From Rhododendron vialii (lineage: Eukaryota > Streptophyta > Magnoliopsida > Ericales > Ericaceae), in the NCBI RefSeq assembly GCF_030253575.1, contig NC_080566.1, forward strand, positions 32,973,501-33,037,500: 64,000 bases of DNA, written 5' to 3'. Positions 47,285 to 57,872 of the stretch are shown here, piece by piece; position 1 is the first letter of the stretch; the number at the start of each line of letters is the position of its first letter. The notes under the pieces are model-generated. The model saw only the letters and a list, made by a program, of their open reading frames with translations. It ran no database searches and was not told the DNA's origin. The translations under genes and the position numbers were made by a program.

Positions 47285-47298
47285 CGTCGGGTTCACCA
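47285..47298 (-). other. Candidate primer-binding site of the Tat element
   Basis: TGGTGAACCCGACG on the minus strand starts three bases inside the 5' LTR. TGG fits pairing with the CCA end of a tRNA. I do not assign the tRNA. Confidence 0.65.
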
Positions 47299-47301
47299 AA
47301 T

Positions 47302-48015
47302 TGTGGGGCTCCGTTCCGGATGGTTCGTCCTTTTTGAATGGTGGTTCGGGGTTAGCTCCTGCCTCCTTTGCTCAGTCCTGCAAAACGAAGCACGACTAAG
47401 AGACCACACCGGAGGTTCTCCGGGATGGCCCTCCGGTGCAATAGTCAGTTTGCTTGCAAGGAAGAGTTAAAGATTGGGAGCTAGGGTTTTGTTTGAGCAT
47501 ACCTCTTCCAAGAAGGCATAATGGGATATTTATAGGAAACCCTTCGCTTGGTCTCCAAGATTGCACCAACGCTTGACACGCGTCGGCTGATGTCACTGTT
47601 GCATCACGTTTAGGGTTTTGCAACCGTTTTTACGATGAGCTGGCACCTTCACGTGCCACCATCATTGTCCTCATAACCGTTCGGATGATGTCACAACCAT
47701 CATCATAGCCATGGTTGCTGTTCTGATGCGGATGAGCTGGATCGTCGGCCAAGCCATACTCGGCATCGAGCATGTTGTGGGACCTTCGGCAGCTATGTTG
47801 TGGGACCTTCGGCAGCTATCCAAATGAACGTTTCCTCTGCCCCGAGCAGGTATAGGGAATAGAGTATTAAAGGAGGTGTAATTAGAGGAAAACTTGGTGA
47901 CAGGGACCTTCGGCTACGGTTGCTGATCCGAACGTCCAAAGAGAGATGTCTTGGAGTTGAAAGTAATGCTAGATCACGCTCGGAATGGCCGAGCCATTTT
48001 GCTCGGCCTGCTACA
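47302..48015 (-). repeat. 5' LTR of the Tat element
   Basis: 714 bp, the 691-bp sequence plus a 23-bp tandem repeat (unit containing GTTGTGGGACCTTCGGCAG, about 47772-47818). Lengths agree exactly after removing that repeat. It should carry the promoter for the minus-strand gag-pol RNA. Confidence 0.95.
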
Positions 48016-49147
48016 CATTCACAGCGGCAGTTAACTCTTTGCACTTGAAGAAACAGAGGACGGAATCAGTAGAGTGTCAACTTGGTTGGGATGTTACCTT
48101 CGCTTTGTGATGCTGTTTTTCTCCGCTCCTTTTAATCATCCTTGTATGTTCCAAATCGATTAATAAAATTTCTTTTTTCTGTTTGAAAAAGTAGAGCAAG
48201 AAAAAGAGTCAACATGCATATCAAACGATAGCTGATCAACACAATTTTTATTAACACGAATAGTGTCCTCATAGAATTTTAAAAATGAACGATTCTGACC
48301 ATTGAGCTCAAAAAATTCCAAAAAAGAGGATTCACAGGATGGTCCGGTCCAAAACCAATACTCTACTGTTCCATGTTTCAGAAGAAGTAACATAGAAACT
48401 TCTCATTATTTACAGAGGCAACACATAGTACCAACCAAGTCAATTACAACTTGCACACAATCTCTACAATAATTACAATAATGCAAGCAAACAGAAATTC
48501 CAAAATCTATTTAATGTTTCTTGTCCCTACATCAAGTCTAGGGGTACCCTATTCCAAGATCAATCCAAATAAAAAAAAAGTACCAAAAAATCACACACAC
48601 TATATATTACAAGGTTTTGCAAACTAAACACATATATAAAATTTGCCACCCCCTCCACTTTTTATTTTATTTTATTTTTAGAGTTTCTTGGGTTTGCCTG
48701 ATTTATTTATTTTGGCTTTTTTATTTCTTTTCTGAGCTTTGTCAATTTTGCTTCAATTTGGTACATAATTTATTCGCCTCAACGAGGGAACAAGAGAAGC
48801 TAAAATTCCTGGGTCAAACTTGAAAAAGGTTTAGAAAAGACAAAAATAATCTAAGAATCTGTCTGTTTTAGATTATGTTTGGCCTTAGTGATTTTCTTTA
48901 CCTTTTTTCCATTCTTTTTTTTTTTTTTTCTAAGTTCCTCTCACTAAGAGGCATAATTAATCTAAATACATAAATTTGACGCAAAACTGAGAAGTTCAGA
49001 AAGAAAAAAAAGCCAAAATAAATAAATTACGCCAAACTCCTTATAACTCCAGAAAATGTGAGAAGAATTTTGGAACCCAGAGCCTCTTTTCAAAAATTTG
49101 GACTGAATCCTCAAGTCAACTGGAGAGAGAGAACAGGCTTTTCACAA
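48016..49147. other. Intergenic stretch, including the EPFL 3' flank
   Basis: AT-rich with several T-runs. No gene, RNA or clear transposon ends. The EPFL 3' UTR probably occupies the upper part. Confidence 0.5.
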
Positions 49148-50154
49148 TCAAGGGTTGAAGAAGTGGTCACCACAACTGCATTTCCAACCAAGAGGTTTGT
49201 AATTGGAGTACTTGTAACTGGCAGTAGCTAAAGGCAATGCCGATGAGTCGAAGTACTCGTTGTGGTTGACTCGGCTTCGACCCGGTTCCAGCTGGTTGTG
49301 ACTCGGTAGGCTTGGTATTTGCACCGCCATGCAAGGGTGGCACTGGTTGCACTTGTTGTGACAACTCGGTGGTGTTGAACCCAGTCTCTTTTTCTCTTCA
49401 AATTGTAAACCCTGAACAAAACACCCCAAAATTACCTATGTACGTAGATGGAATTTAAGAAAATTTACAATACATGTACAGTGTGTAACCTAAAACCAAT
49501 TGGTTATAGGTGGAATAACCTCTAGATTTTATTAATCAAATTTGGATAGTTTAGATAAGCTATGTGGGATAAAGTCTAATGCCGCCTCTCACGCGTGCAG
49601 TCAGGATGCACGTGGAGGCGACAAACCATGAGACCAGGAGCTGAATGATTTACTCGGGCGACAGAGATGACAAAGACTTTCCTACGAGATGTCAGGCCAC
49701 CCATGACCTAGTTCTGGTACCATGTTAGATTTCTTGAAGGGTTCTAAGCTATAATCAATTGGCTATAGGTCGAGTAGCCTCTAGATTTTATTAACTAAAC
49801 TTGGGTGACTTAAATGAGTGATGTGTGATAAAATCTAACAATACTGGAATCATAACCTTTGAATTCACAACGTATGTTATGAGTTTTGTGTCAATATACG
49901 ACTTTAGTGAAATTTTTGGAACTTTTATACAACTGCTATGAATTGCAAACGATATAGAGAGTGCATACCGTACACATGCAAATAAATTTATGAGAATGTA
50001 AACACTTATTTATCTTGAGAGAGAGTTGAAGAATTACCCGAGTTGTGTCTGAAGGTGGTTTATGACTGAAGCAGACAACTGGGGAGAGAAGATGGAGAAG
50101 TGTAATAACTATGGTGATGGTATATAGTAGAAGGGAGAATCTAAGTGCCTTCAT
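49148..50154 (-). CDS. EPFL: EPIDERMAL PATTERNING FACTOR-like (EPFL) secreted peptide precursor, two exons
   Basis: Exon 1 is 50154-50038 (39 codons) and exon 2 is 49411-49148 (87 codons plus stop), with a 626-bp GT-AG intron in phase 0; the product has 126 residues. Residues 1-28 are a signal peptide (KALRFSLLLYTITIVITLLH, then SPVVC). The C-terminus is the EPFL cysteine domain: GSTPPSCHNKCNQCHPCMAV, a Ser/Asn-rich loop, then YKPLGWKCSCGDHFFNP, with six cysteines. These peptides are cut from the precursor, folded by disulphides and bind ERECTA-family receptor kinases with or without TMM, controlling stomatal spacing and organ growth. The CHPCMAVQ pattern suggests the EPFL1-3 group, but I do not assign a number. 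A TRIM element sits in the intron. A (GA)n tract lies about 125 bp upstream of the ATG. Confidence 0.93.
49484..49840 (-). mobile_element. TRIM-type miniature LTR retrotransposon in the EPFL intron
   Basis: Two related LTRs of about 100-118 bp (49484-49581 and 49723-49840; shared CTCTAGATTTTATTAA) flank a 140-bp interior. On the minus strand the 5' LTR is followed by TGGTACCAGAACTAGG, a diverged tRNA-Met primer site. The right LTR has TGTTAGA...TCTAACA ends. The family matches 8405-8690. Same orientation as the host gene. No exact target repeat was found. Confidence 0.75.
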
Positions 50155-50274
50155 GGCTATTGATGAAGTTTTTTCATATACCTACTACCATGGACCAAAG
50201 AAGAAAACTGAAAAATAAACACAAGGTAGAATGAAGCTGGAGCTCCCCTCTAACCTAGAAGCAAAAACCAATTC

Positions 50275-50276
<2 letters not shown>

Positions 50277-50311
<35 letters not shown>
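50277..50311. repeat. (GA)n microsatellite upstream of EPFL
   Basis: About 17 GA units, which read as (TC)n on the EPFL strand, roughly 125 bp before its ATG; likely promoter or 5' UTR. Confidence 0.85.
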
Positions 50312-50314
<3 letters not shown>

Positions 50315-50419
50315 TGTTGTTTTCTATGGGCTGCCTTGGTAAACTGGGGGGTGAAGGGAAGAAGAGCTAGGGATGGGTGGGTAGGGGACCGCCATATTGA
50401 AAGAGGAGAGAGCAATCAG

Positions 50420-52778
50420 TAATAGTAACTTTTAAGAAAAAGAAAAAAAAAAGGCAAATTTTTAGAGTACTAGGGGAGTAGTTGGGATCTCATTCAATAA
50501 GAGGACTCACACTTTCTTGTTTTAGGTTTCAAGAGCTGGGTCTGATTACAATTGATTGAATGGATAGTAAATGAGTGGATTGCATACTGTTTTCATGTGT
50601 TTCTCTGAGTTTTGCCGAGGCAGAATGAATGCATTATGTTTCTCATGATAGAAAACATAGTGTCCTTTCTCTCCTAGCTTGTAGGGATGTTGCAATATTA
50701 GGGATTTTTCTAACAATTTCTAATGATAAATTCCACACACCACATGCACCAAGTAGTAAAGATTTGGTCAGAATTAATTGCCTTGTCTATTCACAGGCTT
50801 TATTAGCAGTTCAAACCACAACCCGACCATAGGCACCGACAGGCGTGCACATTTTTGGGGCCCAATTTGGGATTTTACACAAATAATCCGAGCCATTTAA
50901 CAATTTTGAAAACAATTTTCCTGGTGGCCTCATGAAAAATTAGTTTAATACAATATGTATATAGGTGCTTGATCCAATCATCCAGTTTTAATACAGATCG
51001 TGAGGTCCTGGACGAGTGAAATTTAGTGGGGTGAGCTAATGGACAATATTTGTGGTCCTTTTTGAGGAGGAGTACTTTTGTGCTATTGGGTAATAAATAA
51101 GGACTTGTGGGGTCGTTTGGATGAGGAATTAGGTTTGAGGGTATTATGTAAGAAGGGGGAATTGGATAGTAAGGGGTATTGGTTAATAAGGGATGATCAA
51201 CATCTATGGAGGGGTATTAAATAGTACTCGTACAGTACAGATGCAACCGGTGCATATTAATTGCATGGTCCTATGAGGTGGTTTTGGCTTCAACCCCAGT
51301 GGTAATTATGTATTTTTACAAAAAAAAGAAAAAAAGAAAAGAAAAGAAAAGAAGAATTACATTTTGGTCCAAAATATTCCTCTGAGCAAATGGTCCAAGG
51401 ATAACAAGGGGTTGAATACTATTTGAACACCTTATGAGAAAAGACTCAAAACAGAACTCATCAAGATGCTATTTCAGTGATATGAGTGGCCGTAATATCC
51501 AATAAAAGTTTGAAACAGTTAACTAACAAGAAGCCAGAGTTGTTAGATATCTCTATATGCTTATGTTTATTGAGAGATCGACCTGCTGGGATTAATTGAG
51601 TTAAAAGAAGAAACATCAAATGATCTATTGGGTAGGCCAATAACTTCGTTGGTAGCACCAAGGAGCTTGTTTTTTCGTATCTTAAGGTCTCATGTTCGAC
51701 TTTCATTAATTTTCAAGAACTCTTGATACTATCTAACCCTATATTTTATGTGAAATGGGTGCGAGAGGAGTTGTGTGATTAATCTGAGTTTTCCATAAAC
51801 TGAATCGGGAAACTTGGATTACCCAAAAAATATGACTAATAAGCATACTGCCATAAGAGAGAGAGAGAGAGAAAGTATCATCAGTGGTTGCAATTGTGCA
51901 AGAAATAGACTATCAAATTTTTTTGTTCGGCAATAAAATTTATTAAAATTTGTCAAATAATATATAAATGCATTGAGGGTATGACCAAATACTAGGAAAA
52001 TATTGAAGCACGAGGCTACGAGAGAAAAAAAGGAGAAAAGGCATCCAAGGAACAATTAAACTAGGAGTAGTTTCGCGCGCGTCTCTCAACGTCGATCGAT
52101 TACTTGGGTTCCGAATCGCTTTGGAGCTTGAACCAGTTCCGTGTGCGCTCAAGACTTCCATTTAAACGCATGCATGCATGCACATCCGTACCCACCAAAA
52201 GTGAACCGACATGTAAGTTATCACTGTGTGACAAAGACAAAAGATGAACTTTTGAGAATCCCTCCAATAAGGAGTTGGCTTATCTCTGCCATTTGGCTTT
52301 TAACCACAGTGGCGGCGGTTCACCCTTTTGCGCTGCGGTATTTGGATTGGAAGATGCTGTCAAGCGGGGATGCTTGGCAGGGGTGCCAAGCGACTGTTCA
52401 TTTTGGAAATCGACGACTTGAATCTTGACTGAGTAATGAACGATTCAAATCTGTATGCACTCGGATTCAATCCGAGTCGTGAACAACCGGATGCCGCTCA
52501 GCACTCGCTTGGCTAGGGATGCTGCCGGGTCCCCGATATTTATGGTTGTTAAATTTTTAGCTCGATTCGTTCATTTTTGGAACTCGTCAATATGCTTATC
52601 TTCACGAGAAATTACATATCTAAACTTTGAGTTATTAGTATAGTTGAAAATTGAGTTTTGTTGGGTCATGGAACCCAATTTACATATCTAAACTTGTTCA
52701 TATTGTGTACCTGTACATGTAAGATTATAGTAAATTTAAGATATGATGAGCATCTTAGAAGATCCAATGGGATCCGAC
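50420..52778. repeat. Segmental duplication, copy D1
   Basis: Matches 56262-63915 block by block: TTTAGAGTACTAGGGGAGTA, the GCAACCCGACCATAGGCACC-like segment, GCTTTGGAGCTTGAACCAGT, and CATGGAACCCAATTTACATA. D1 is the shorter copy and keeps unoccupied sites for several elements found in D2. No gene is supported. Confidence 0.85.
51629..51815 (+). mobile_element. Possible Au-like SINE in D1
   Basis: GGTCTCATGTTCGACTTTC resembles a tRNA B box and GTGATTAATCTGAG resembles the Au SINE 3' part. The D2 copy (57655-57872) has the fuller end GAGGTGCATACAAACTGATT. Confidence 0.4.
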
Positions 52779-53490
52779 CTTGGTCTTTCACAGCCTGAGC
52801 CTCGTCAAGGTGGGTCCTACTGATGCTTTTAGAAGAAATTGGTAAAGTAGCAATTGCAACAGTGGAACACAACTTTGCTTCTTTTTTCACCTTTTTTTGT
52901 TGGTTTTAGGAATGCGTAAAATTTGTTCAATTGACTTCTGCTTCCATTTTCCTTTCTCAGAATTCTTAACCTCTTTCGCCTCTGCATCTGCTTTGAGATA
53001 CACTAATAGTTGGATACCATATGAAGAATCAACCACATCCTCATTATTTATAAAACCCACTTCTAAAAGATTCTAAAAGCCATTGTCAAACTTTGCAACA
53101 CCAGTTTCATCCAAGGTTTGGGTTGTATCATTTGCAATAATTCCGCCATCCCCATTATCCAGAATAGGCTCCGAGAGTTCATAGTCAACCACAAACAAAT
53201 TTTTCCCCTCAAGGTTAACCTTATTAAGGTTAGGTTCAACCCCACCGATTGCTAAGGAGTTTTCTCAATGGGCCGAATCCACTCCTTTGGGCTGTATTAA
53301 GCTTGGCATCATTTAAGCTCCACATCAAATGAAGGACCCATTTGTTTTGCTAACCCGCAACACCAAATTTTTGTCTTTTCTTTGAATTCCTTTCATCAAC
53401 TACTTCTTTTTGTATGTCATTATCTTTCGTCCCTTTGTCAGAATCTATGAGAACCCACCCTATGGCTAAGTCCTACATCGGGAAATAGTT

Positions 53491-53816
53491 TTTTTTTTTT
53501 CCCAATTGATAATGTTATTATTAATTACTGCATAACAGAAACATCAAAGGAAGCTTCCCTCTGAACCTAGCTCGAAAAGTCCCGTTTCCAAGTTAAAGGA
53601 GCCTCTAAAGATAGGGCATGTTTGGCTAAAGCATTAACCACCTTATTACCATCTCGTGGAATAAAATGAAAAGAACAAGACTGAAAACGACTAACAAAAG
53701 ATAAAATATCTCTAACTACGACCTCCAGACATGCTTTAATCTGGCGCTTTCCTTGCAACATATTAATCATCACTTGCACATCACCCTCTATGATATAAGA
53801 TCCCCCAGAGAAATAT
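53491..53816 (-). mobile_element. 5'-truncated L1 LINE insertion: RNase H-like C-terminus
   Basis: The minus strand reads GGSYIIEGDVQVMINMLQGK, VVRDILSFVSRFQSCSFHFI, PRDGNKVVNALAKHALS and ends with TWKRDFSS, the C-terminal RNase H-like domain of plant L1 ORF2, then a 3' UTR and poly(A) (T-run at 53491). The 14-bp target duplication ATCGGGAAATAGTT is at 53477-53490 and 53817-53830. It inserted into the TRIM LTR. The domain is open over its short length. Confidence 0.9.
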
Positions 53817-54135
53817 ATCGGGAAATAGTTGAGAAATGAAATGGTTTATAAGGAAATACCCATCAGCTATTGTATAACTTGAACTTAATCTTTTGAGCCG
53901 CGTGGTTAGGCAAATGGTTAGCAGGTCAACTGGGGCGGACCATTACAGTTGATATCAGAGAACAACCTTGGTCTATATGGTGGTGGCCACTTCTAGAATC
54001 TGGTACAAGTACACTGATTGTGTAATACAGAACTAAGTGTTACATCATGACCATTAGGGGAAGGTTGCTGGGCCAATGCAATGAGAATGTTGCATCATAC
54101 GGTGGGGAGATTGTGAGAACCCACCATATGGCTAA

Positions 54136-54180
54136 GTCCCACATCGGAAAATAATTGAGAAATGAAATGGTTTATAAGGA
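54136..54180 (+). promoter_or_regulatory. USE-like plus TATA promoter module in the TRIM LTR
   Basis: GTCCCACATCG (54136-54146) equals the upstream sequence element of plant snRNA genes (RTCCCACATCG). TTTATAAG follows about 25 bases later. In plant snRNA genes the USE-TATA distance is shorter for polymerase III than for polymerase II types; this spacing is nearer the polymerase III type. Function is inferred only. Confidence 0.5.
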
Positions 54181-54428
54181 AACACCCACCAGCTACTGTA
54201 TAACTTGAGATTAACCTTTTGAGCCGTGTAGTTAGATAAATTGTTAGCAAGTTAGCTGGAGCGGATCGTTACAGAATCAGCCACTATTTGTTACACCTCA
54301 TCATTATGCTCCTCCTCCTCCTCTAATTCTTCTTCTGTATTTGAGAAAAAATCTAGGCTTGCATTAGGAATTTGTTTCTCCGCTTCATGAGTTTGGTCAC
54401 ACAGATATTCCATCACCTTAACTTGGTA

Positions 54429-54668
54429 CTCCCTCCATCTCAATTTAATTGTTCTTTTTGAGAGTTCGTGCCACTTTTCAATTGACTATATATTGTAATT
54501 TATAATATTTTATGAGATTTCAAAAATATTGTATTATAGAACTAATCGAGATCTATCAAACAAGATCCATAATCGATATGAAATTCATTACGGATCAATT
54601 TACAGATATAACTCGTTTTTTAGCTAGTTAGAATTGAACGAGGGACAATTAAATTGGGACGGAGGGAG
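54429..54668. mobile_element. Stowaway-type MITE, TA target duplication
   Basis: 240 bp, ends CTCCCTCCATCTCAATTTAA and TTAAATTGGGACGGAGGGAG with TA on both sides. It lies in the LINE ORF1 carcass. Confidence 0.92.
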
Positions 54669-55067
54669 TAGCTCTTTTTCCTTTTTGTCTTTGTATCTTT
54701 TTCAAAGATTAATACTCCTAAAATTTTCTTTGTCGTTCAAAAAAAACAACTTTGTAGCTCTTTCTTTCGACATCAACGATAATCCACTGGTCAATTTTCT
54801 TGAAAATACTAGTGGCAATAAGAATTTTAGCCTTAGCAAAAGATGTCATCTTCAATGTCAATTCATCCGTAGATATAAAAGTGCCCCATAATTCTCCAAT
54901 AAATTTGAAAGAATTATTACTCCATCCATTGAGTGGAATTCCGTAGTAACATAACCACACAAATCTTCCAACGCACGCCGCTTGACCATATATCCTATGG
55001 TTTAGTTTCAGAGAACCACCTTCGAAGACAAATTTCTTTAACCATTTTCTCTATTTCTTCTCTGTTT

Positions 55068-55547
55068 TTTTTTTTGAATTAGTCAATTTCAATACGCACG
55101 AAGGCGAAAATTACATTGCTAACACAGGAGTGCACCAAACTACCTAATCCGGAACCCTAGGACACCTTGCAAAAGCAAATCAACACTAGGTGCCGATATG
55201 AGAGTCCGGTTCGGGATAAGATAGAAAGATCTCAAAAGAGATCTCAGTACAAACCATTACACAATAAGGACAAATGTAATCGAAAACAAGAAACAGAAAA
55301 CAAGCGAAAAGGAAAAAACTGCTCCCATGGATAGTCCACCATGACCGCCGACCAGACTCCGACAGGCTCAAACGACCACGGCAGCTGAGTCCCCCTTCAC
55401 CCTAGATCTGCCGTTGACGGCTCAGAATAAGGAGCAACTCGGGTGAGACAACCAAACTGGAGCCGAAACGAGAACCCCCAACGCAGGCACCACTGTTGCT
55501 GCCGCCAGAAACCCCCATAACACCACCGTATCAGCCGCCGACCACAG
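55068..55547 (-). mobile_element. Poly(A)-tailed retro-insert with 17-bp target duplication
   Basis: A T-run at 55064-55075 and the 17-bp repeat CTATTTCTTCTCTGTTT at 55051-55067 and 55548-55564 mark a target-primed insertion on the minus strand. The 480-bp body is GC-rich at its 5' end and ends GAAATTGACTAATTC plus poly(A). No protein family is recognised; it could be a non-autonomous LINE or a truncated copy. Confidence 0.82.
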
Positions 55548-57093
55548 CTATTTCTTCTCTGTTTGGACAAGTTAAAATCACAGACCTCCACCCGTTGCCT
55601 TAATATCAATATTATCTAAGCCCATTCTTGCCATCTGGACCTTCAAATCATCAATTGAGATTAACCTGTGTAATTTTGCCACCGCACTATGAAATAGCCA
55701 TACATTACCAGCTACATTTAAAGATATCCTCCAACTCACATGATCGCTGCTGTCTAAAACCTTCCCTGTGTCTGTCCCCGTGCCACCACCTTTAACAGTT
55801 TAAGCATAAGATTTCATAGTAGTAAAAGCATCCAGCCTTAGTACTTCACCATTACTAATTCCAACTGAGTTAAATTTGTTTGTTCCCCTCGTATCCCTTA
55901 TACTATTTGGGTTGTACCTTGCATCACTTCTGTTAATGTTGTTCCACACCCCTTTTTGTTCATTATTGCCATTTTTCTGATCAAATGTGGCCAATTTTAC
56001 AAAAAGTTTCATGCCTTCAATCCATAACCCATTTGTTTTGGAGATGGCCACCTCTGTAGACACGACGCAATCATACCAAAAATATCTGATCACATTGTTT
56101 ATTGCCTAGATAATTAATACAGTAATACGGAGTAACTTTTAAGAACAAAAAAAGCAAATTTTTAGAGTACTATGGTAGAAGATACCCCGTTGGTTTTGGG
56201 ATTTATAAGACCAGACTTGCTCTTACCAATCATATCTGATCACATTGTTTATTGCCCAGATAATTACAGTAATACAGTAACAACTTTTAAGAACCAAAAA
56301 AAGCAAATTTTTAGAGTACTAGGGGAGTAGTTGGGATCTCATTCAATAAGGAGGAGGACTCACATTTTCTTGTTTTAGGTTTCAGATCTGGGTCTGATGC
56401 AATTGATTGAATGGATAGTAAATGAGTGGATTGCATACTGTTTTCATGTGTTTCTCTGAATTTTGCCAAGGCAGAACGAATGCATTAAGTTTCTCATGAT
56501 AGAAGAAAAGTGTCCTTTCTCTCCTAGCTTGTAGGGATATGATGTTGCAATATTAGGGATTTCTAATGATAAATTCCACACACCCCATGCACCATGGAGC
56601 CTTGCAGTTTAGTCTATTTACACCAATTAGTAAAGATTTGGTCAGAATTAATTACTTTGTATCTTCAAAGGCTTTATTAGCATTTCAAACCACAACCCGA
56701 CCATAGGCACCGACACGTGTGCACATCCATGGGGCCCAATTTGGGTTTTACACAAATAATCCTAGCCGTTTTACAATTTTGAAAATAATTTTTCTGGTGG
56801 CCTCATAAAGAATTAGTTTAATACTATATGTATAGGTACTTGATCTAATCCTCTAGTTTTTTCATTTAATATACAGGTCGTGAGGTCCCAGAGGAGTGAA
56901 GTTCAGTTAGTAGGGTGAGCTAATGGACAATATTTGTGGTCCCTTTTGAGGAGGAGTACATTTGTGCTAGCTATTGGGTAATAAATAAGAACTTGTGGCT
57001 CAACCTAGAGCACCATGTACGGATGCTACCAGTGCATATTAATTGCATGGTCCTATATATGTGGTTGTTTTTGGCTTCAACAAGTGGTAAATA

Positions 57094-57324
57094 CTCCTCC
57101 GTCCATATTTAATTGTTCACTATGATTTTGCGTGCATTTTCAACGATTTATATCTCTCGACGTATATTACGCTTTATGTTTTTAAAATAATTGTCTTATA
57201 AAAAAAATTGAGATCTATCAAACAAGATCCATATTGCATATTTTTGGCAATATACGTCGAGATATATAAGCCGTTGAAAATGCACGCAAAAACGTAGTGG
57301 ACAATTAAATAAGTACGAAGGGAG
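57094..57324. mobile_element. Stowaway-type MITE, TA target duplication
   Basis: 231 bp, ends CTCCTCCGTCCATATTTAAT and ATTAAATAAGTACGAAGGGA, TA at 57092-57093 and 57325-57326. D1 lacks it near 51303-51315. Confidence 0.88.
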
Positions 57325-57342
57325 TATGTACATTGTTACACA

Positions 57343-57366
57343 CACACACTGACACACACACACACA
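57343..57366 (+). repeat. (CA)n microsatellite
   Basis: A short CACACA tract interrupted by one CTGA. Adjacent A-rich sequence follows. Confidence 0.7.
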
Positions 57367-57654
57367 AAAAGAAGATAGAAAAAAAGAATAAGAAATACAT
57401 GCATTTTGGTCCAAATTCCTCTGAGCAAATGGTCCAAGGATAATAAGAGGGTTGAATGCTATATATTTGAACACCTTATGAGAAAAGACTCGAAACAGAA
57501 CTCATCGAGATGCTATTTCAGTGATATTAGTGGCCGTACTATGCAATAAAAGTTTGAAACAAGAAGCCAGAGCTGTTATATCTCTATATGCTTATGTTTA
57601 ATGAGAGACCTGCTGGGATTTGAGTTAAAAGAAGAAACATCAAATGATCTATTA

Positions 57655-57872
57655 AGCCAATAACTTTAATGGTAATCCCAAGGAGTTGGCCTCGAAGTTT
57701 AGGTCTATGACCCAGGAGCTTGTTTTGTCCTATCTTACGGTCTCAGTTTCGATTCTCTCTAATTTATAGGAACTCTCGATACTATCTAACCCTATAGTTT
57801 GTGTGGAACGAGTGTGAGAGGAATTGTATGATTAATCTGAGGTGCATACAAACTGATTCGGGAAACTATGAT
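57655..57872 (+). mobile_element. Possible Au-like SINE in D2
   Basis: Counterpart of 51629-51815 with the B-box-like GGTCTCAGTTTCGATTCTC and the Au-like GAGGTGCATACAAACTGATT end. Confidence 0.45.

Larger units (their letters stand above)
36581..48015 (-). mobile_element. Complete Tat-lineage Ty3/gypsy retrotransposon with antisense ORF
   Basis: 11,435 bp bounded by LTRs (36581-37271 and 47302-48015) and an exact 5-bp target duplication CATTC (36576-36580 and 48016-48020). On the minus strand the order is primer site, gag, protease, reverse transcriptase, RNase H, a second RNase H, integrase, then a spacer carrying a gene on the opposite strand, a purine tract and the 3' LTR. Two RNase H domains and an antisense ORF between integrase and 3' LTR are recorded features of the plant Tat lineage. 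The LTRs differ by about seven substitutions by eye plus a 23-bp duplication, so the insertion is recent. The gag-pol frame has seven nonsense codons. Confidence 0.96.
53446..54273 (+). mobile_element. TRIM-type miniature LTR retrotransposon, with nested L1 fragment
   Basis: LTRs 53446-53947 (including the L1 insertion) and 54112-54273 share TATGGCTAAGTCC, GAGAAATGAAATGGTTTATA and end CGTTACA or CATTACA. The interior (53948-54111) starts TTGATATCAGAGA, a tRNA-Met primer site, and ends with the purine tract GGTGGGGAGAT. The 5-bp target duplication GAATC is at 53441-53445 and 54274-54278. No protein is encoded. Confidence 0.88.
52900..56100 (-). pseudogene. LINE (L1-type) ORF1 carcass, interrupted by nested insertions
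   Basis: On the minus strand, pieces of an L1 ORF1 protein occur in order: an RRM-like end (AISKTNGLWIEGMKLFVKLA, 56093-55800), a DUF4283-like start (VWLFHSAVAKLHRLISIDDL, MGLDNIDIKATGGG, 55740-55610), then MWLCYYGIPLNGW, FIGELWGTFISTDELTLKMT (54960-54720), an acidic part (SNTEEELEEEEEHNDEV, 54380-54300), and DSDKGTKDNDIQKEVVDERN (below 53445). Stops and slips are frequent. Insertions at 55068-55547, 54429-54668 and 53446-54273 split it. Plant L1 ORF1 proteins bind RNA; this one is dead. The lower end near 52900 is approximate. Confidence 0.75.

Noticed and set aside
53446..54273. Cassandra TRIM with an embedded 5S rRNA sequence
   Set aside because: The TRIM has the right size and primer site, but I could not recognise 5S rRNA in its LTRs.
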